Shown in pieces: positions 53,593-63,015 of a DNA stretch of 64,000 nucleotides (within the stretch, counting starts at the first letter, position 1; each line of letters opens with the position of its first letter). The translations under genes were made by a program, and so were the position numbers. The stretch comes from Pseudomonas sp. G34 (GTDB lineage Bacteria > Pseudomonadota > Gammaproteobacteria > Pseudomonadales > Pseudomonadaceae), in assembly GCF_031119625.1 (NCBI RefSeq), contig NZ_JAVHZV010000030.1, positions 62,001 through 126,000 on the forward strand, read 5' to 3'. The notes beneath the pieces are model-generated. The model was not told the DNA's origin, did no database searches, and was given only the letters and a program-made list of their open reading frames with translations.

Positions 53593-55038
53593 TCATGCCC
53601 TCCCTTCTGCGTTTTCGCCACCGTGGTCACTGTCGTGCGTCCCCTCCTTGGGTGCGGACAGTGGCCGCGCAGGCGTATGCCGGGTGCCCGGTCCGCCTTC
53701 GTGCTGATGGTCACCCTCGCCGGTGACCGGCCCTTTGCGCACCAGGCGCATCACGTAGCTCATGCCGGCGCCGAACACCGCGAAGTAGATGACCACGAAC
53801 AGCACCAGGGTCAGGCCGAGCTGCCCGGCGCTGTGCGCCGACACACCGTCGGCGGTGCGCATGATCCCGTACACCACCCAGGGCTGGCGGCCGATCTCGG
53901 TGGTGAACCAGCCGGCGAGGATGGCGATCAGCCCGGACGGCCCCATCCACAGACAGAAGTACAGGAACGTCCGCGACTCAAAGAGCCCGCCGCGCCAGCG
54001 CAGCCACAGGCTCCATACGCCGGTGAGGATCATCAGCAGGCCCATGGCGACCATCACCCGAAACGACCAGAACACGATGGTCGAGTTGGGCCGGTCTTCC
54101 TTGGCGAACTCCTTGAGCGCCGGCACCTGCTTGTCCAGGCTGTGGGTGAGAATCAGGCTGCCCAGGTAGGGCACTTCGACCTTGAAGCGGGTTTCTTCAC
54201 GCTGCATGTCCGGCCAGCCGAACAGGATCAATGGCGTCGGCTCGCCGGAGCTGTTGTCCCAGTGGCCTTCGATGGCGGCGATCTTGGCGGGCTGGTGTTC
54301 CAGGGTATTGAGGCCGTGGAAGTCGCCGATCACCGCCTGCACCGGCGCGACCAGCAGGGCCATCCACAGGGCCATGGAAAACATCTTGCGCATCGCCGGG
54401 GTGTTGCGGCCACGCAGCAGGTGCCAGGCCGCCGAGGCGCCGACGAAGAACGCGGTGGCGAGGAACGCGGCGGTGGCCATGTGCGCCAGGCGGTACGGGA
54501 ACGAGGGGTTGAACACCACGGCGAACCAGTCCACCGGGATCACCCGGCCGTCGACGATCTCGAAGCCCTGGGGCGTCTGCATCCAGCTGTTGGAGGCGAG
54601 AATCCAGAAGGTCGAGATCAGCGTGCCGACCGCCACCATGATCGTCGAGAAGAAGTGCAGCCCCGGCCCCACGCGGTTCCAGCCGAACAGCATGACGCCG
54701 AGGAAACCCGCTTCGAGGAAGAACGCGGTGAGCACCTCGTAGGCCAGCAGCGGCCCGGTCACCGAGCCGGCGAAATCCGAGAAGGCGCTCCAGTTGGTGC
54801 CGAACTGGTAGGCCATCACCAGGCCGGAGACCACGCCCATGCCGAAGTTGACCGCGAAGATCTTCGCCCAGAAGTGGTAGAGGTCGCGGTACACCGTTTG
54901 CCCGGTCTTCAGCCACAGGCCTTCGAGCACCGCCAGGTAACTGGCCAGGCCGATGGTGATGGCCGGGAAGATGATGTGAAAGGAAATGGTGAAGGCGAAC
55001 TGGATGCGCGCAAGATCCAAAGCCTCTAGGCCGAACAT
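53593..55038 (-). CDS. cioA: Cyanide-insensitive terminal oxidase subunit I (CioA, CydA family)
   Basis: 481 residues. Haem ligands and motifs of bd oxidases: H21 in FTISFHIIFPA, the YRLAHMATAAFLATAF helix, and GRQPWVVYG. The Q-loop is short, as in CIO-type enzymes that tolerate cyanide. The C-terminal tail has several histidines (GEGDHQHEGGPGTRH). GAGG precedes ATG 55038. An ANR box 80 bases upstream suggests oxygen-dependent repression, as known for P. aeruginosa cio. Confidence 0.93.
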   Translation of the reverse strand: MFGLEALDLARIQFAFTISFHIIFPAITIGLASYLAVLEGLWLKTGQTVYRDLYHFWAKIFAVNFGMGVVSGLVMAYQFGTNWSAFSDFAGSVTGPLLAYEVLTAFFLEAGFLGVMLFGWNRVGPGLHFFSTIMVAVGTLISTFWILASNSWMQTPQGFEIVDGRVIPVDWFAVVFNPSFPYRLAHMATAAFLATAFFVGASAAWHLLRGRNTPAMRKMFSMALWMALLVAPVQAVIGDFHGLNTLEHQPAKIAAIEGHWDNSSGEPTPLILFGWPDMQREETRFKVEVPYLGSLILTHSLDKQVPALKEFAKEDRPNSTIVFWSFRVMVAMGLLMILTGVWSLWLRWRGGLFESRTFLYFCLWMGPSGLIAILAGWFTTEIGRQPWVVYGIMRTADGVSAHSAGQLGLTLVLFVVIYFAVFGAGMSYVMRLVRKGPVTGEGDHQHEGGPGTRHTPARPLSAPKEGTHDSDHGGENAEGRA

Positions 55039-55117
55039 GTAGGCGTCCTCATCAGGTTTGTCGGTAACCGACTTCTGGTTATCTGCAACGGCGCGAGCAG
55101 GTCCGGCAAACGCCGCC

Positions 55118-55131
55118 TTGACCTGGATCAA
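55118..55131 (-). promoter_or_regulatory. ANR/FNR-type box upstream of cioA
   Basis: TTGATCCAGGTCAA on the minus strand, an exact match to TTGAT-N4-GTCAA, 80-93 bases before the cioA ATG. ANR represses cioAB at low oxygen in P. aeruginosa. No clear -10 at class II spacing was found, which fits repression. The remaining gap to 55351 holds the promoter of the TonB receptor, with no Fur box seen. Confidence 0.7.
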
Positions 55132-55351
55132 GCGCTGTACAGAAGACTACGCCCCACCGCGCACCTTGCCGCCGTGGTGGGTTGCCGCGCGACAGACCGT
55201 CGCGTGCGGCGTTCTGACTTAGTTCCATCAGCCTAGTCGCTGTGCGGATTATCGGACGAAGAGAAGACGTGGCTTATCCGCCGCGACGGCCGTCCTACCC
55301 GGCGCTGCCTGCTACAACCGCCGCCGGCTGTTCCCATGGAGATTCCCGATA

Positions 55352-57511
55352 ATGCCCTGCCTGCCCCCGTTCGCCCTGCGCCCTCGTCACCTGCTGGCCG
55401 CCAGCCTGCTGAGTTGCGCAGCGCTGCCCGCCGCCCATGCCGAGAATACGCCTGGCACCTTGCAGCTCGACGGTGTGCAGGTTACCGAGCAGGCGCTGAC
55501 CGAGCAGCAGGCGGCCGCGGAACAACTGGAGCGGGTACCGGGTGGCAGCAACCTGGTGGACATGCAGCGGGTAGAAGAAGGCCGCGTGGCCGGCAATGCC
55601 GATGTGCTGGCCTACCAGCCGGGCGTGTACGCGCAGTCACCGGGCAACGAGGGCATCAAGATCGCCATCCGCGGCTCGGGCATCAACCGCGGCACCGGCT
55701 CCCATGCCTCCGGCAACCACATCATGCTCGACGGTTTGCCGTTGACCGGTTCGGGCGGCACGCCCTATGAGTTGCTGGAGCCGCTGTGGCTGAGCCGCGC
55801 CGAAGTGCTGCGCGGCGCCAACGGCTTCGACAAGGGCTCGCTGGCGCTGGGCGGCGCCATCGACTACATCACCCGCACCGGCCGCGATGCCGACAGGCTG
55901 CAACTGCGCTACGAGGCGGGCAGCCACGGCTACCAGAAGCGCAGCATCAGCTCCGGCCAGGTGCTGGGCGATTTCGATTACTACATCAATGTCACCGACA
56001 GCGAATACGACGGCTATCAGGATCACTCGTCAGGTAAGGGCAAAGGGGTCGCCGCCAACGCCGGCTATCGCCTGAGCGACAGCCTGGAAACGCGCTTCTA
56101 CCTGCGTTACCGGGAGACCGAGCACCAGGTGCCGGGCCGGCTGACCAAAGCGCAGATCAAGCACGACCCACGGGCGGCCGCTGCCAACAACCTGCGTATT
56201 GATGCGCACCGCGACCAACCTGGCAGCACCTGGCTGGCCAACAAGACCACCTGGCAGATCGATGACGACTCGACGCTGGTGGCCGGCCTGGCCTACCACC
56301 ACTACCCGATGGATATCGTCGAGAACAGCTCGCCCAACGGCAACACCTACCGGGTGCGCGTGGACTACAGCGATGTCAGCGGCACCCTGAACTACACCCG
56401 TCGCCACAGCCTGTTCGGCCTCGACAGCAGCACCACCCTCGGCTTTCGCAGCACCACCAACCTGCCAAGCAGCAAGTCCAAAGAAAATGCCGCATTACCG
56501 ATCAGCGTCGGCGGCACCGATTACCCGGCCGGCACTCTGATGCGCGCCTACGAGCACCTGGGTTCGGACAACGTGCTGCATATCGGCAACGAAACCGAGC
56601 TGGCGCCCGATCTGTGGCTGACCAGCGGCCTGGCGTTGATCTACACGCGCCGTGAAGTACAGGTGACCTGGCCGGCCACCGATGACAAGCTCAGCGAACA
56701 TACCTGGGACTACGCGCCGCGCATCGGCCTGCGTTACCAGCTCAACCCGGACGTGCAGCTGTACGGCAATATCAGCCGCTCGGTCGAGCCGCCGCATGCC
56801 TGGTCGATGCTGTGGAGTTCGCCGCTGCGCTTCCCGAACAGCAATCAGCCCTACAGTGCTCGCCAGCGGGCGCCGATCTCGCTGGATAACCAAACGGCGA
56901 CGACCTTTGAAATCGGCGGCCGTGGCGACTCCGTGCTGGGCCAGTGGGATCTCGCTTACTACTACTCGCTGGTGCGCAACGAACTGCTGACCGTGCCGGT
57001 CGAGAGCAACGTGTTCTCCGAGGCCAACGCCAGCCCGACCATCCACCAGGGCATCGAACTGGGCCTCGACAGCCCGCTCTGGGACGGCGGCGCGGCCGGC
57101 GCCCTGGCCCTGCGCCAGGCCTACACCTTCAGCGACTTCCACTACCGCGATGACGCGGCCTTCGGCGACAACCGCCTGCCCGGCCTGCCGCGCCATTACT
57201 ACCAGGCCGAGCTGCGCTACGACCACCCGAGCGGCTTATACGCCGGGCTCAACAGCCAGTACGCCTCGAAGGTGGCGGTGGATTACGCCAATTCCTACTA
57301 CGCCGACGCCTACGCGATCTTCGGTGCGACCCTTGGCTACGCCTCGCCGAAAGACGACTGGCAGACCTGGCTGGACCTGCGCAACCTGACCGACAAACGC
57401 TACGCCGCCACCGTCACGCCGGGCTACAACGACAACGGCGCCGACGCCGCGCGCTCCACGCCCGGCGATGGCTTTGGGGCATTCGTTGGGGTTTCCTACA
57501 GCTTCAACTAA
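55352..57511 (+). CDS. TonB-dependent outer membrane receptor (FecA-like, no signalling domain)
   Basis: 719 residues; signal peptide to about HAEN, plug domain (VEEGRVAGNADVLAYQPGVY, ANGFDKGSLALGGAIDYITR in parts), then a beta-barrel ending YSFN. It ends in N instead of the usual aromatic residue, which is odd. No N-terminal STN domain. Ligand unknown (ferric siderophore or similar). Confidence 0.83.
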   Translation: MPCLPPFALRPRHLLAASLLSCAALPAAHAENTPGTLQLDGVQVTEQALTEQQAAAEQLERVPGGSNLVDMQRVEEGRVAGNADVLAYQPGVYAQSPGNEGIKIAIRGSGINRGTGSHASGNHIMLDGLPLTGSGGTPYELLEPLWLSRAEVLRGANGFDKGSLALGGAIDYITRTGRDADRLQLRYEAGSHGYQKRSISSGQVLGDFDYYINVTDSEYDGYQDHSSGKGKGVAANAGYRLSDSLETRFYLRYRETEHQVPGRLTKAQIKHDPRAAAANNLRIDAHRDQPGSTWLANKTTWQIDDDSTLVAGLAYHHYPMDIVENSSPNGNTYRVRVDYSDVSGTLNYTRRHSLFGLDSSTTLGFRSTTNLPSSKSKENAALPISVGGTDYPAGTLMRAYEHLGSDNVLHIGNETELAPDLWLTSGLALIYTRREVQVTWPATDDKLSEHTWDYAPRIGLRYQLNPDVQLYGNISRSVEPPHAWSMLWSSPLRFPNSNQPYSARQRAPISLDNQTATTFEIGGRGDSVLGQWDLAYYYSLVRNELLTVPVESNVFSEANASPTIHQGIELGLDSPLWDGGAAGALALRQAYTFSDFHYRDDAAFGDNRLPGLPRHYYQAELRYDHPSGLYAGLNSQYASKVAVDYANSYYADAYAIFGATLGYASPKDDWQTWLDLRNLTDKRYAATVTPGYNDNGADAARSTPGDGFGAFVGVSYSFN

Positions 57512-57526
57512 GCCCCGCCCCTGCCC

Positions 57527-57558
57527 AGTAGCCTGGGTCTAGCGCAGCGACACCCGGG
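57527..57558. repeat. Family B palindromic repeat
   Basis: AGTAGCCTGGGTCTAGCGCA followed by GCGACACCCGGG; a single copy beside the terminator hairpin. Confidence 0.65.
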
Positions 57559-57569
57559 AGCGTTTCCCG

Positions 57570-57603
57570 CCTAGCGCGGCGCTTCACTAGGCGCCGCGCT
57601 AGG
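57570..57603. terminator. 13-bp perfect hairpin between convergent TonB receptor genes
   Basis: CCTAGCGCGGCGC and GCGCCGCGCTAGG around TTCACTAG. No T-run. Likely shared 3' end structure. Confidence 0.55.
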
Positions 57604-57614
57604 CGTTGGGTTGA

Positions 57615-60008
57615 TCAGAAATCCAGGGTGGCCGATACCTTCAACGTACGCGGCTCGCCCTGAGTCAGATAACCGCCATTGGTGGACGCCCAGTAGGCCT
57701 TGTCGGCAACGTTTTCGAGGCCGGCGCGCAAGGTCAGCTGGCGCTCTTCATCCAGTTTCAGGGCGTAGCGAGCACCCAGGTCGACGCGGGTCCAGGCGGG
57801 GATGCTCAGGGTGTTGGCGGTGTCGTAGTATTGCCCGCCGGTACGCAGCAGCAGACCGTTGAAGCTTAGCCCTGCGACGCCAGGCACATCCCAGTCGGCG
57901 CCGATGTTGTATTGGAACTCGGGCACGCCAACGGCGCGATTACCATCATTGGCACCATTGGCCGTACCGCTGAGTTCGGTATCCATCAGCGTGGCGCCCG
58001 CCAGCACGCGTAGCCCGGAAAGTGGCTCGCCGAACAGGTTGAGTTCCACACCGCGATTGCGCTGTTGGGCGTCCACGCTGAAGGTGCCGTTCTGGGTCAC
58101 GCCCTGCGGCTGTTCGATCCGGTACACGCCAAGGCTGCCGCCAAAGGTGCCCCAGTCCAGTTTGACGCCGGCCTCGATCTGCTTGGTGCGATAGGGCGCG
58201 AACATCGTTCCGCGGTTGCTGGCGGCAGCCGGCGCAGTCGGCCCCTGCTGCAGGGACTCGATGCGGTTGGCATACAGCGACACGACCTCGGTCGCCTTGA
58301 ACACCAGGCCGTAAGCAGGCGTGGTGATGCTGTCCTGGTAGTTGGCGGTGCGAGCGCCGGTGCCCGCGCTCCAGGCATCCGCGCCGATGGATTGGCGGCG
58401 CAGCCCCAGCGTCAGCAGCAGCCGGTCATCGAAGAAACCCAGGGTGTCGGAAACGGCCACGCTGCGAGTGATCACCTTGGCGGTCTTGCGCGGGTCGTGC
58501 AGATCGCCACTGACGCTGGCGACCGGTTCGCGCACTGGTTGCGGATCATAGAGGCTGCCCGGCACCCGATTGGCTGCACTGGTCGACTCGAAGGCGTTGC
58601 GCCGCTCCTGCCAAAGGCCATTGGTGGAAACATTCAGCTGGTGGCTGACCGGGCCGGTCAGCAGGTTGCCACGTAGCCCCGCCACGCTGCTGAAGGTCTC
58701 CTGATCAAGGGGCGAATACAGCCGGCCCACCTGCCCGCGGCCATCCGGTGATGCCACGTACACCGAGGAATACACGCCGTTCTCCCGGGTGTATTTGCCG
58801 CCACCGGCCAGGTAGGCCGTCCAGTTGTCGCTCAGGTCGTACTCGGCGTTGAACATGCCGTAGGTGTCTTCCAGCTGCGACCAACTCCAGGGCTGCGAGT
58901 AGTTGGCGTCGGAATCCGGCACCTTGGGCACCTTGCCGCTCAACCCGGCGGGGGTCAGGTAGACCACCGAGCGACCTTCGTTGATGCGCTGTTTCTGGTA
59001 GCCGAAATCGGTCGACAGGCGCAGGCGCTCGCCGCGGTAATCCAGGCCGACGGTGGCCAGGCTGAAATGCGAATGCTCGCCGTCGACTGCCGATTCACCG
59101 TCACGCTTGGCCACGTTGACGCGGGCGCCGAAACGGTTGTCTTCGCCGAAACGACGGCCGAGGTCGACATGCCCGCCCGTGCGCGAGTCACTGGCGTAAT
59201 CGAGGGTGATGCTGCGGTTGGGCGTGTCCTCGGCGCGCTTGGATACCACGTTGATGGCCCCTCCCACCCCGCTACCACCTGGCGCGACGCCATTGAGAAA
59301 GGCGTTGGCGCCCTTGAACACCTCGACCCGTTCGACCGCTTCGGTGGAGATGATCTGCCGCGGCAAAATGCCGTACAGGCCGTTGAAGGCAATGTCGTCG
59401 GTGTACAGCTGAAAGCCGCGCACCACGAACACCTGGGAGAAATTGCCGAAACCATTGGACTGGCGGATCGCCGGGTCGCTGGCCAGCACCTCGCCAAGGC
59501 TGCGCGCCTGGCGGTTGTCGATCAGTTCGTTGGTATAGCTGGCGGCGCTGAACGGCACGTCCTGCATATCCTGATTGCCCAGCATGCCGATCCGCGCGCC
59601 GCGGGCGACCTGGCCACCAGCGTATTCCACCGGCAGATCGAGGCGCCCGTCGGCCTGGCCGCTGACGGTGGTGGCGTCGAGTTGTAGCGAACTGGCATCG
59701 CTGCTCAGGGGCACCAGGCTGACCGTGCCGTCGGCGCCGATCAGATAACTCAGCCCACTGCCCTGTAACAGCCGCTGCAGGCCTTCGTCCACCGAGTAGT
59801 CGCCCTTGAGCGCCGGCGCCTGGCGCTCACCGGGAGTCAGGCTGGCATCGTAGAGCAGGCGCACATTGGCCTGCTCGGCGAAGTCGGTCAGCGCGGCGTC
59901 GAGCGGCTGGGCCGGGAGGTCGAACTCCAGCGCTGAAACGCGGGTGGCAACGAGCAGTAGGTGGGCGGCGGCCAGTGCCTGGAAAAGCGGAGAACGCGTC
60001 ATGCGCAT
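57615..60008 (-). CDS. TonB-dependent siderophore receptor with STN signalling domain
   Basis: 797 residues. Signal peptide, then an STN domain (FDLPAQPLDAALTDFAEQAN onward; about residues 30-110), plug (GLYGILPRQIIST region), and barrel ending VSATLDF with a terminal F. The STN domain is what contacts FecR. ATG 60008 (MRMTRSPLFQA) has AGGA at good spacing; MAEH at 60032 is possible. Downstream of fecI-fecR on the same strand, so a surface-signalling trio. Confidence 0.9.
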   Translation of the reverse strand: MRMTRSPLFQALAAAHLLLVATRVSALEFDLPAQPLDAALTDFAEQANVRLLYDASLTPGERQAPALKGDYSVDEGLQRLLQGSGLSYLIGADGTVSLVPLSSDASSLQLDATTVSGQADGRLDLPVEYAGGQVARGARIGMLGNQDMQDVPFSAASYTNELIDNRQARSLGEVLASDPAIRQSNGFGNFSQVFVVRGFQLYTDDIAFNGLYGILPRQIISTEAVERVEVFKGANAFLNGVAPGGSGVGGAINVVSKRAEDTPNRSITLDYASDSRTGGHVDLGRRFGEDNRFGARVNVAKRDGESAVDGEHSHFSLATVGLDYRGERLRLSTDFGYQKQRINEGRSVVYLTPAGLSGKVPKVPDSDANYSQPWSWSQLEDTYGMFNAEYDLSDNWTAYLAGGGKYTRENGVYSSVYVASPDGRGQVGRLYSPLDQETFSSVAGLRGNLLTGPVSHQLNVSTNGLWQERRNAFESTSAANRVPGSLYDPQPVREPVASVSGDLHDPRKTAKVITRSVAVSDTLGFFDDRLLLTLGLRRQSIGADAWSAGTGARTANYQDSITTPAYGLVFKATEVVSLYANRIESLQQGPTAPAAASNRGTMFAPYRTKQIEAGVKLDWGTFGGSLGVYRIEQPQGVTQNGTFSVDAQQRNRGVELNLFGEPLSGLRVLAGATLMDTELSGTANGANDGNRAVGVPEFQYNIGADWDVPGVAGLSFNGLLLRTGGQYYDTANTLSIPAWTRVDLGARYALKLDEERQLTLRAGLENVADKAYWASTNGGYLTQGEPRTLKVSATLDF

Positions 60009-60131
60009 GCTGGGTTTCCTGTGTTCTGCCAAGTCTTATGCGAAAAAGTCGCATTTGCAGAAACGGAAGACGAAACACCCGAGCATTTCTGAACCCGCCA
60101 GGAAATTATTTTTGCCGGCAGAGGCCAGGCC

Positions 60132-61079
60132 TCAGCCCCGGCTGAGCAGCAGCAGCCCGGGCAGGCGCACCAGGCGTACCGGCAGGTTGCTTTCGATGGC
60201 GCGCAGCACGGCCTCGGGGTCGTCGTGGGCGAACACGCCGGTGACCTTCAACTCGCGCACGCTGTCATCGAGAAAGATCACCCGCTGGCTCTGGCTGCGC
60301 TGCAACGCCGCGAATACTTCACTCAGCGCTTGCCCGCGGAATACCAGCTTGCCCCGCTGCCAGGCCAGCTGCTGCCGGGCATCGAGGGGCTGCACCGGCT
60401 GCATACGCTCAGCCCGCCAATGCACCTGCTGATTGGCGCCAACGGCAAGCGGCTGGCTCGCGGCGTCGCTGGCTTGTACCTGCCCTTCGGTTACCGCCAG
60501 CACCACATCGCGGCCATCGTAGTCGACATCGAAACGCGTGCCGGTCACGCGAATATGCGCCGGCCCGGCGTCGACGAAGAACGGCCGGCTGGCGTCCTTG
60601 GCGACCTGCAGGTCCACCTCGCCGCGGTACACGCGCACCTCGCGGCGCCCTTCGCTGAGCGTCCAGTCCAGCGCCGTGGCGCCATTGAGGGTCAGGATGG
60701 AGCCGTCATCAAGCGTGATACTGCGCACTTCACCCGGCGCCGTCGCCACGTCGGCATACCAGCCCAGCCAGGCACCCTGGGGCAGCCACAGCGCCAGCAG
60801 CAACAGCGCGGCAGTGGCCAGCGGTACGGCCCAGCGCACGCAATGGCGTCGGCGTGGCGGCGCCAAGTTTTCCAGGTTGGCGGGCGGCATGGCCGCTGGC
60901 TGCTCCACCTGGCCAAGCAACGCCCACAGCCGATCCACTTCACCGGCGGCCTGCTCGTGGGCCGGGGAACGGTTGCGCCAGGCCTTGGCGGCCAGGTGGT
61001 CGGCGGCGGTGGCGCGGCCGGAGTGCAACAGCACCTGCCATTCCCGGGCCTGGGCGCGAAGCGATAAGTCGGTGGTCAC
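60132..61079 (-). CDS. FecR-like anti-sigma factor/signal transducer
   Basis: 315 residues from GTG 61079. N-terminal cytoplasmic DUF4880 region, one membrane helix (about residues 90-110; VPLATAALLLLALWLP), then a periplasmic FecR domain (GEVRSITLDDGSILTLNGAT region) and a C-terminal STN-contacting part. Overlaps the sigma gene by four bases. It relays receptor occupancy to the sigma factor. Confidence 0.88.
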   Translation of the reverse strand: MTTDLSLRAQAREWQVLLHSGRATAADHLAAKAWRNRSPAHEQAAGEVDRLWALLGQVEQPAAMPPANLENLAPPRRRHCVRWAVPLATAALLLLALWLPQGAWLGWYADVATAPGEVRSITLDDGSILTLNGATALDWTLSEGRREVRVYRGEVDLQVAKDASRPFFVDAGPAHIRVTGTRFDVDYDGRDVVLAVTEGQVQASDAASQPLAVGANQQVHWRAERMQPVQPLDARQQLAWQRGKLVFRGQALSEVFAALQRSQSQRVIFLDDSVRELKVTGVFAHDDPEAVLRAIESNLPVRLVRLPGLLLLSRG

Positions 61080-61588
61080 AACATCAAATCCATTTTCTGC
61101 TGGCAGTGTTCGAGGGCCTTGAGGATATAGCGCCCAGCCATGCTTTCGGAGACGCCGAGGCGCTGGCCGATTTGCTTCTGGGTCAGGCCCTCGAGCCGGT
61201 TCCATAACAGGGCCTGACGCAGATGAGGAGGCAGATCCTGCAGAATATCTTCCAGACGGGCAAGCTGCTGCCCGCCTTCGACGATCTGCTCGGGCCCGGG
61301 CTGGCCCGACTCCAGATCCACCGACACGCTTTCCTGCACGGGTCGCGCCTGCTGCTGGCGCCGGTGGTCGATGACCAGGTTGCGGGCGATGCGGTAGAGA
61401 AACGCGCGCAGGTTCTCCACCTCGCCGCTGCCACGACGCTGAAAGCGCAGCCAGGTTTCCTGACGCAGATCAGCGGCCAGCTCGTCGCACTTCACCTGGC
61501 GGGTGAAGAAGCGCAGCAGCTCACCGGCATGCCGCTGAAACTGGCCGTCCTGGGCATCGGAGTCGTGGGGCGGACGCACTCGAGACAT
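61076..61588 (-). CDS. FecI-type ECF sigma factor
   Basis: 170 residues with sigma region 2 (DELAADLRQETWLRFQRR) and region 4 (LTQKQIGQRLGVSESMAGRYIL). Starts a fecI-fecR-receptor cluster. A Fur-like site precedes it by 36 or so bases, so iron starvation should induce it. ATG 61588. Confidence 0.92.
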   Translation of the reverse strand: MSRVRPPHDSDAQDGQFQRHAGELLRFFTRQVKCDELAADLRQETWLRFQRRGSGEVENLRAFLYRIARNLVIDHRRQQQARPVQESVSVDLESGQPGPEQIVEGGQQLARLEDILQDLPPHLRQALLWNRLEGLTQKQIGQRLGVSESMAGRYILKALEHCQQKMDLML

Positions 61589-61624
61589 CTCGTGCAGGGG
61601 AACGGGTTGCGAACATATCGCCGC

Positions 61625-61640
61625 TGATAATTATTTTCAA
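61625..61640. promoter_or_regulatory. Candidate Fur box upstream of fecI
   Basis: TGATAATTATTTTCAA contains GATAAT-TAT and matches the 19-bp Fur consensus at 12 of 19 positions. It lies 37 bases upstream of the fecI ATG. Confidence 0.6.
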
Positions 61641-61716
61641 CAAAAGGCGAGCGCCAACCGTCTGCTTGACCCACTGGGCACCTGGCGCGGCGATAGGGCG
61701 CCAGCTGCCCAGCGCA

Positions 61717-63015
61717 TCAATCCACCGCGTAACCGAGCACCCGCGGCAGCCACAGGGCGATTTCCGGAAACACCGCGACCAGCACCAGCGCGCAGCCCAT
61801 CACCGCAACGAACAGCAGGGCCCAGCCGATGGTCTGCTCCAGGCGGATCTTCGCCACTTCGGTGGTGACCATCAGGTTGATCGCCACCGGCGGGGTGAAC
61901 TGACCGATGGCGATGTTCATGGCCAGCAGGATGCCGAACCATACCGGGTTCCAGCCGAAGTGCTGCATCACCGGAATCAGGATCGGCATCAGGATCAGGT
62001 AGATGGAGATGGCGTCGAGCAGCATGCCGGCCAGCAGCACGGCAATCATCACCAGCACCAGCAGCACCGTGCCGTTATCGGACAGCGAGATCAGCCACTC
62101 GGCCAGGTGGCGGAAGGTGCCGAGCATGGTGCCGGCCCAGGCGAAGATGCCGGCCAGGGCGATGATCAGCATCACCACCCCGGAAATCACCGCCGCCTCG
62201 CCACACAGGCGCCACAGGCTGCGCCAGTCCAGCTCGCGGGTGACGAACAGGCCGACCAGCACGCCGTAGGCGACGCCGACCACGGCGGCTTCGGTAGGCG
62301 TGAACAGGCCGCTGCGCAGGCCGCCGAGAATCAGGACCGGCGCGAACAGGGCTGGCAACGCCTGCTTGAAGCTCGGCCACAGCGCTGGACGCTCGACGCC
62401 ATCGGGCGACTCCCAGCCGTAGTGGCGCGACAACAGCCAGGCCGGCAGCAGCAACACGATACCCGCCAGGATGCCCGGGAACAGGCCGGCGGCAAACAGC
62501 GCCCGCAGGTCGACGCCCGGCACCACGATCGAATAGAGGATCAGCGCGATCGACGGCGGGATCAGAATGGCGGTCGAGGCCGAAGCGGCGATCAGCGTCG
62601 CGGAAAACGGCTTGGGGTAACCGGCCTTGGTCATGCTCGGCAGCATCACCATGGCCACCGCCGCGGCGTCCGCCGGGCCGGAACCGCTCATGCCGCCCAT
62701 GATCAGGCAGACCAGCACCGCGACCATCGCCAGCCCGCCGTGGCGCGGGCCGATCAATGCCTGGGCGAAGCGCACCAGGCGCAGCGCCACGCCGGCCTTC
62801 TCGAACACCAGGCCAGTGAGGATGAACAGCGGAATGGCGATCAGCGGGTACTTGGCCACCCCGTTGTAGGTGTTGGTGCCGAGGGTGGCGAGCATGTCCG
62901 GTGACAGCCCGGCGATGATGCCGATGGCGCCGGACAGGCCGAGGGCGAACGCTACCGGCACGCCGAGCAGCAGCAGGACCAGGAAACTGGCGATCAACCA
63001 CAGATCAGGGCTCAT
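61717..63015 (-). CDS. TRAP transporter large permease (DctM/SiaM)
   Basis: 432 residues, about 12 membrane segments; MSPDLWLIASFLVLLLLGVP starts it and MSGSGPADAAAVAMVMLPSM is the conserved TRAP-M loop. Works with DctQ and the DctP protein encoded in the same direction. Overlaps the DctQ gene by 11 bases. Substrate not evident. Confidence 0.94.
   Translation of the reverse strand: MSPDLWLIASFLVLLLLGVPVAFALGLSGAIGIIAGLSPDMLATLGTNTYNGVAKYPLIAIPLFILTGLVFEKAGVALRLVRFAQALIGPRHGGLAMVAVLVCLIMGGMSGSGPADAAAVAMVMLPSMTKAGYPKPFSATLIAASASTAILIPPSIALILYSIVVPGVDLRALFAAGLFPGILAGIVLLLPAWLLSRHYGWESPDGVERPALWPSFKQALPALFAPVLILGGLRSGLFTPTEAAVVGVAYGVLVGLFVTRELDWRSLWRLCGEAAVISGVVMLIIALAGIFAWAGTMLGTFRHLAEWLISLSDNGTVLLVLVMIAVLLAGMLLDAISIYLILMPILIPVMQHFGWNPVWFGILLAMNIAIGQFTPPVAINLMVTTEVAKIRLEQTIGWALLFVAVMGCALVLVAVFPEIALWLPRVLGYAVD

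Noticed and set aside
52437..53714. 425-residue frame over cioB
   Set aside because: Only its last 48 residues, starting at 52583, look like a protein (DUF2474); the rest is a shadow of cioB.
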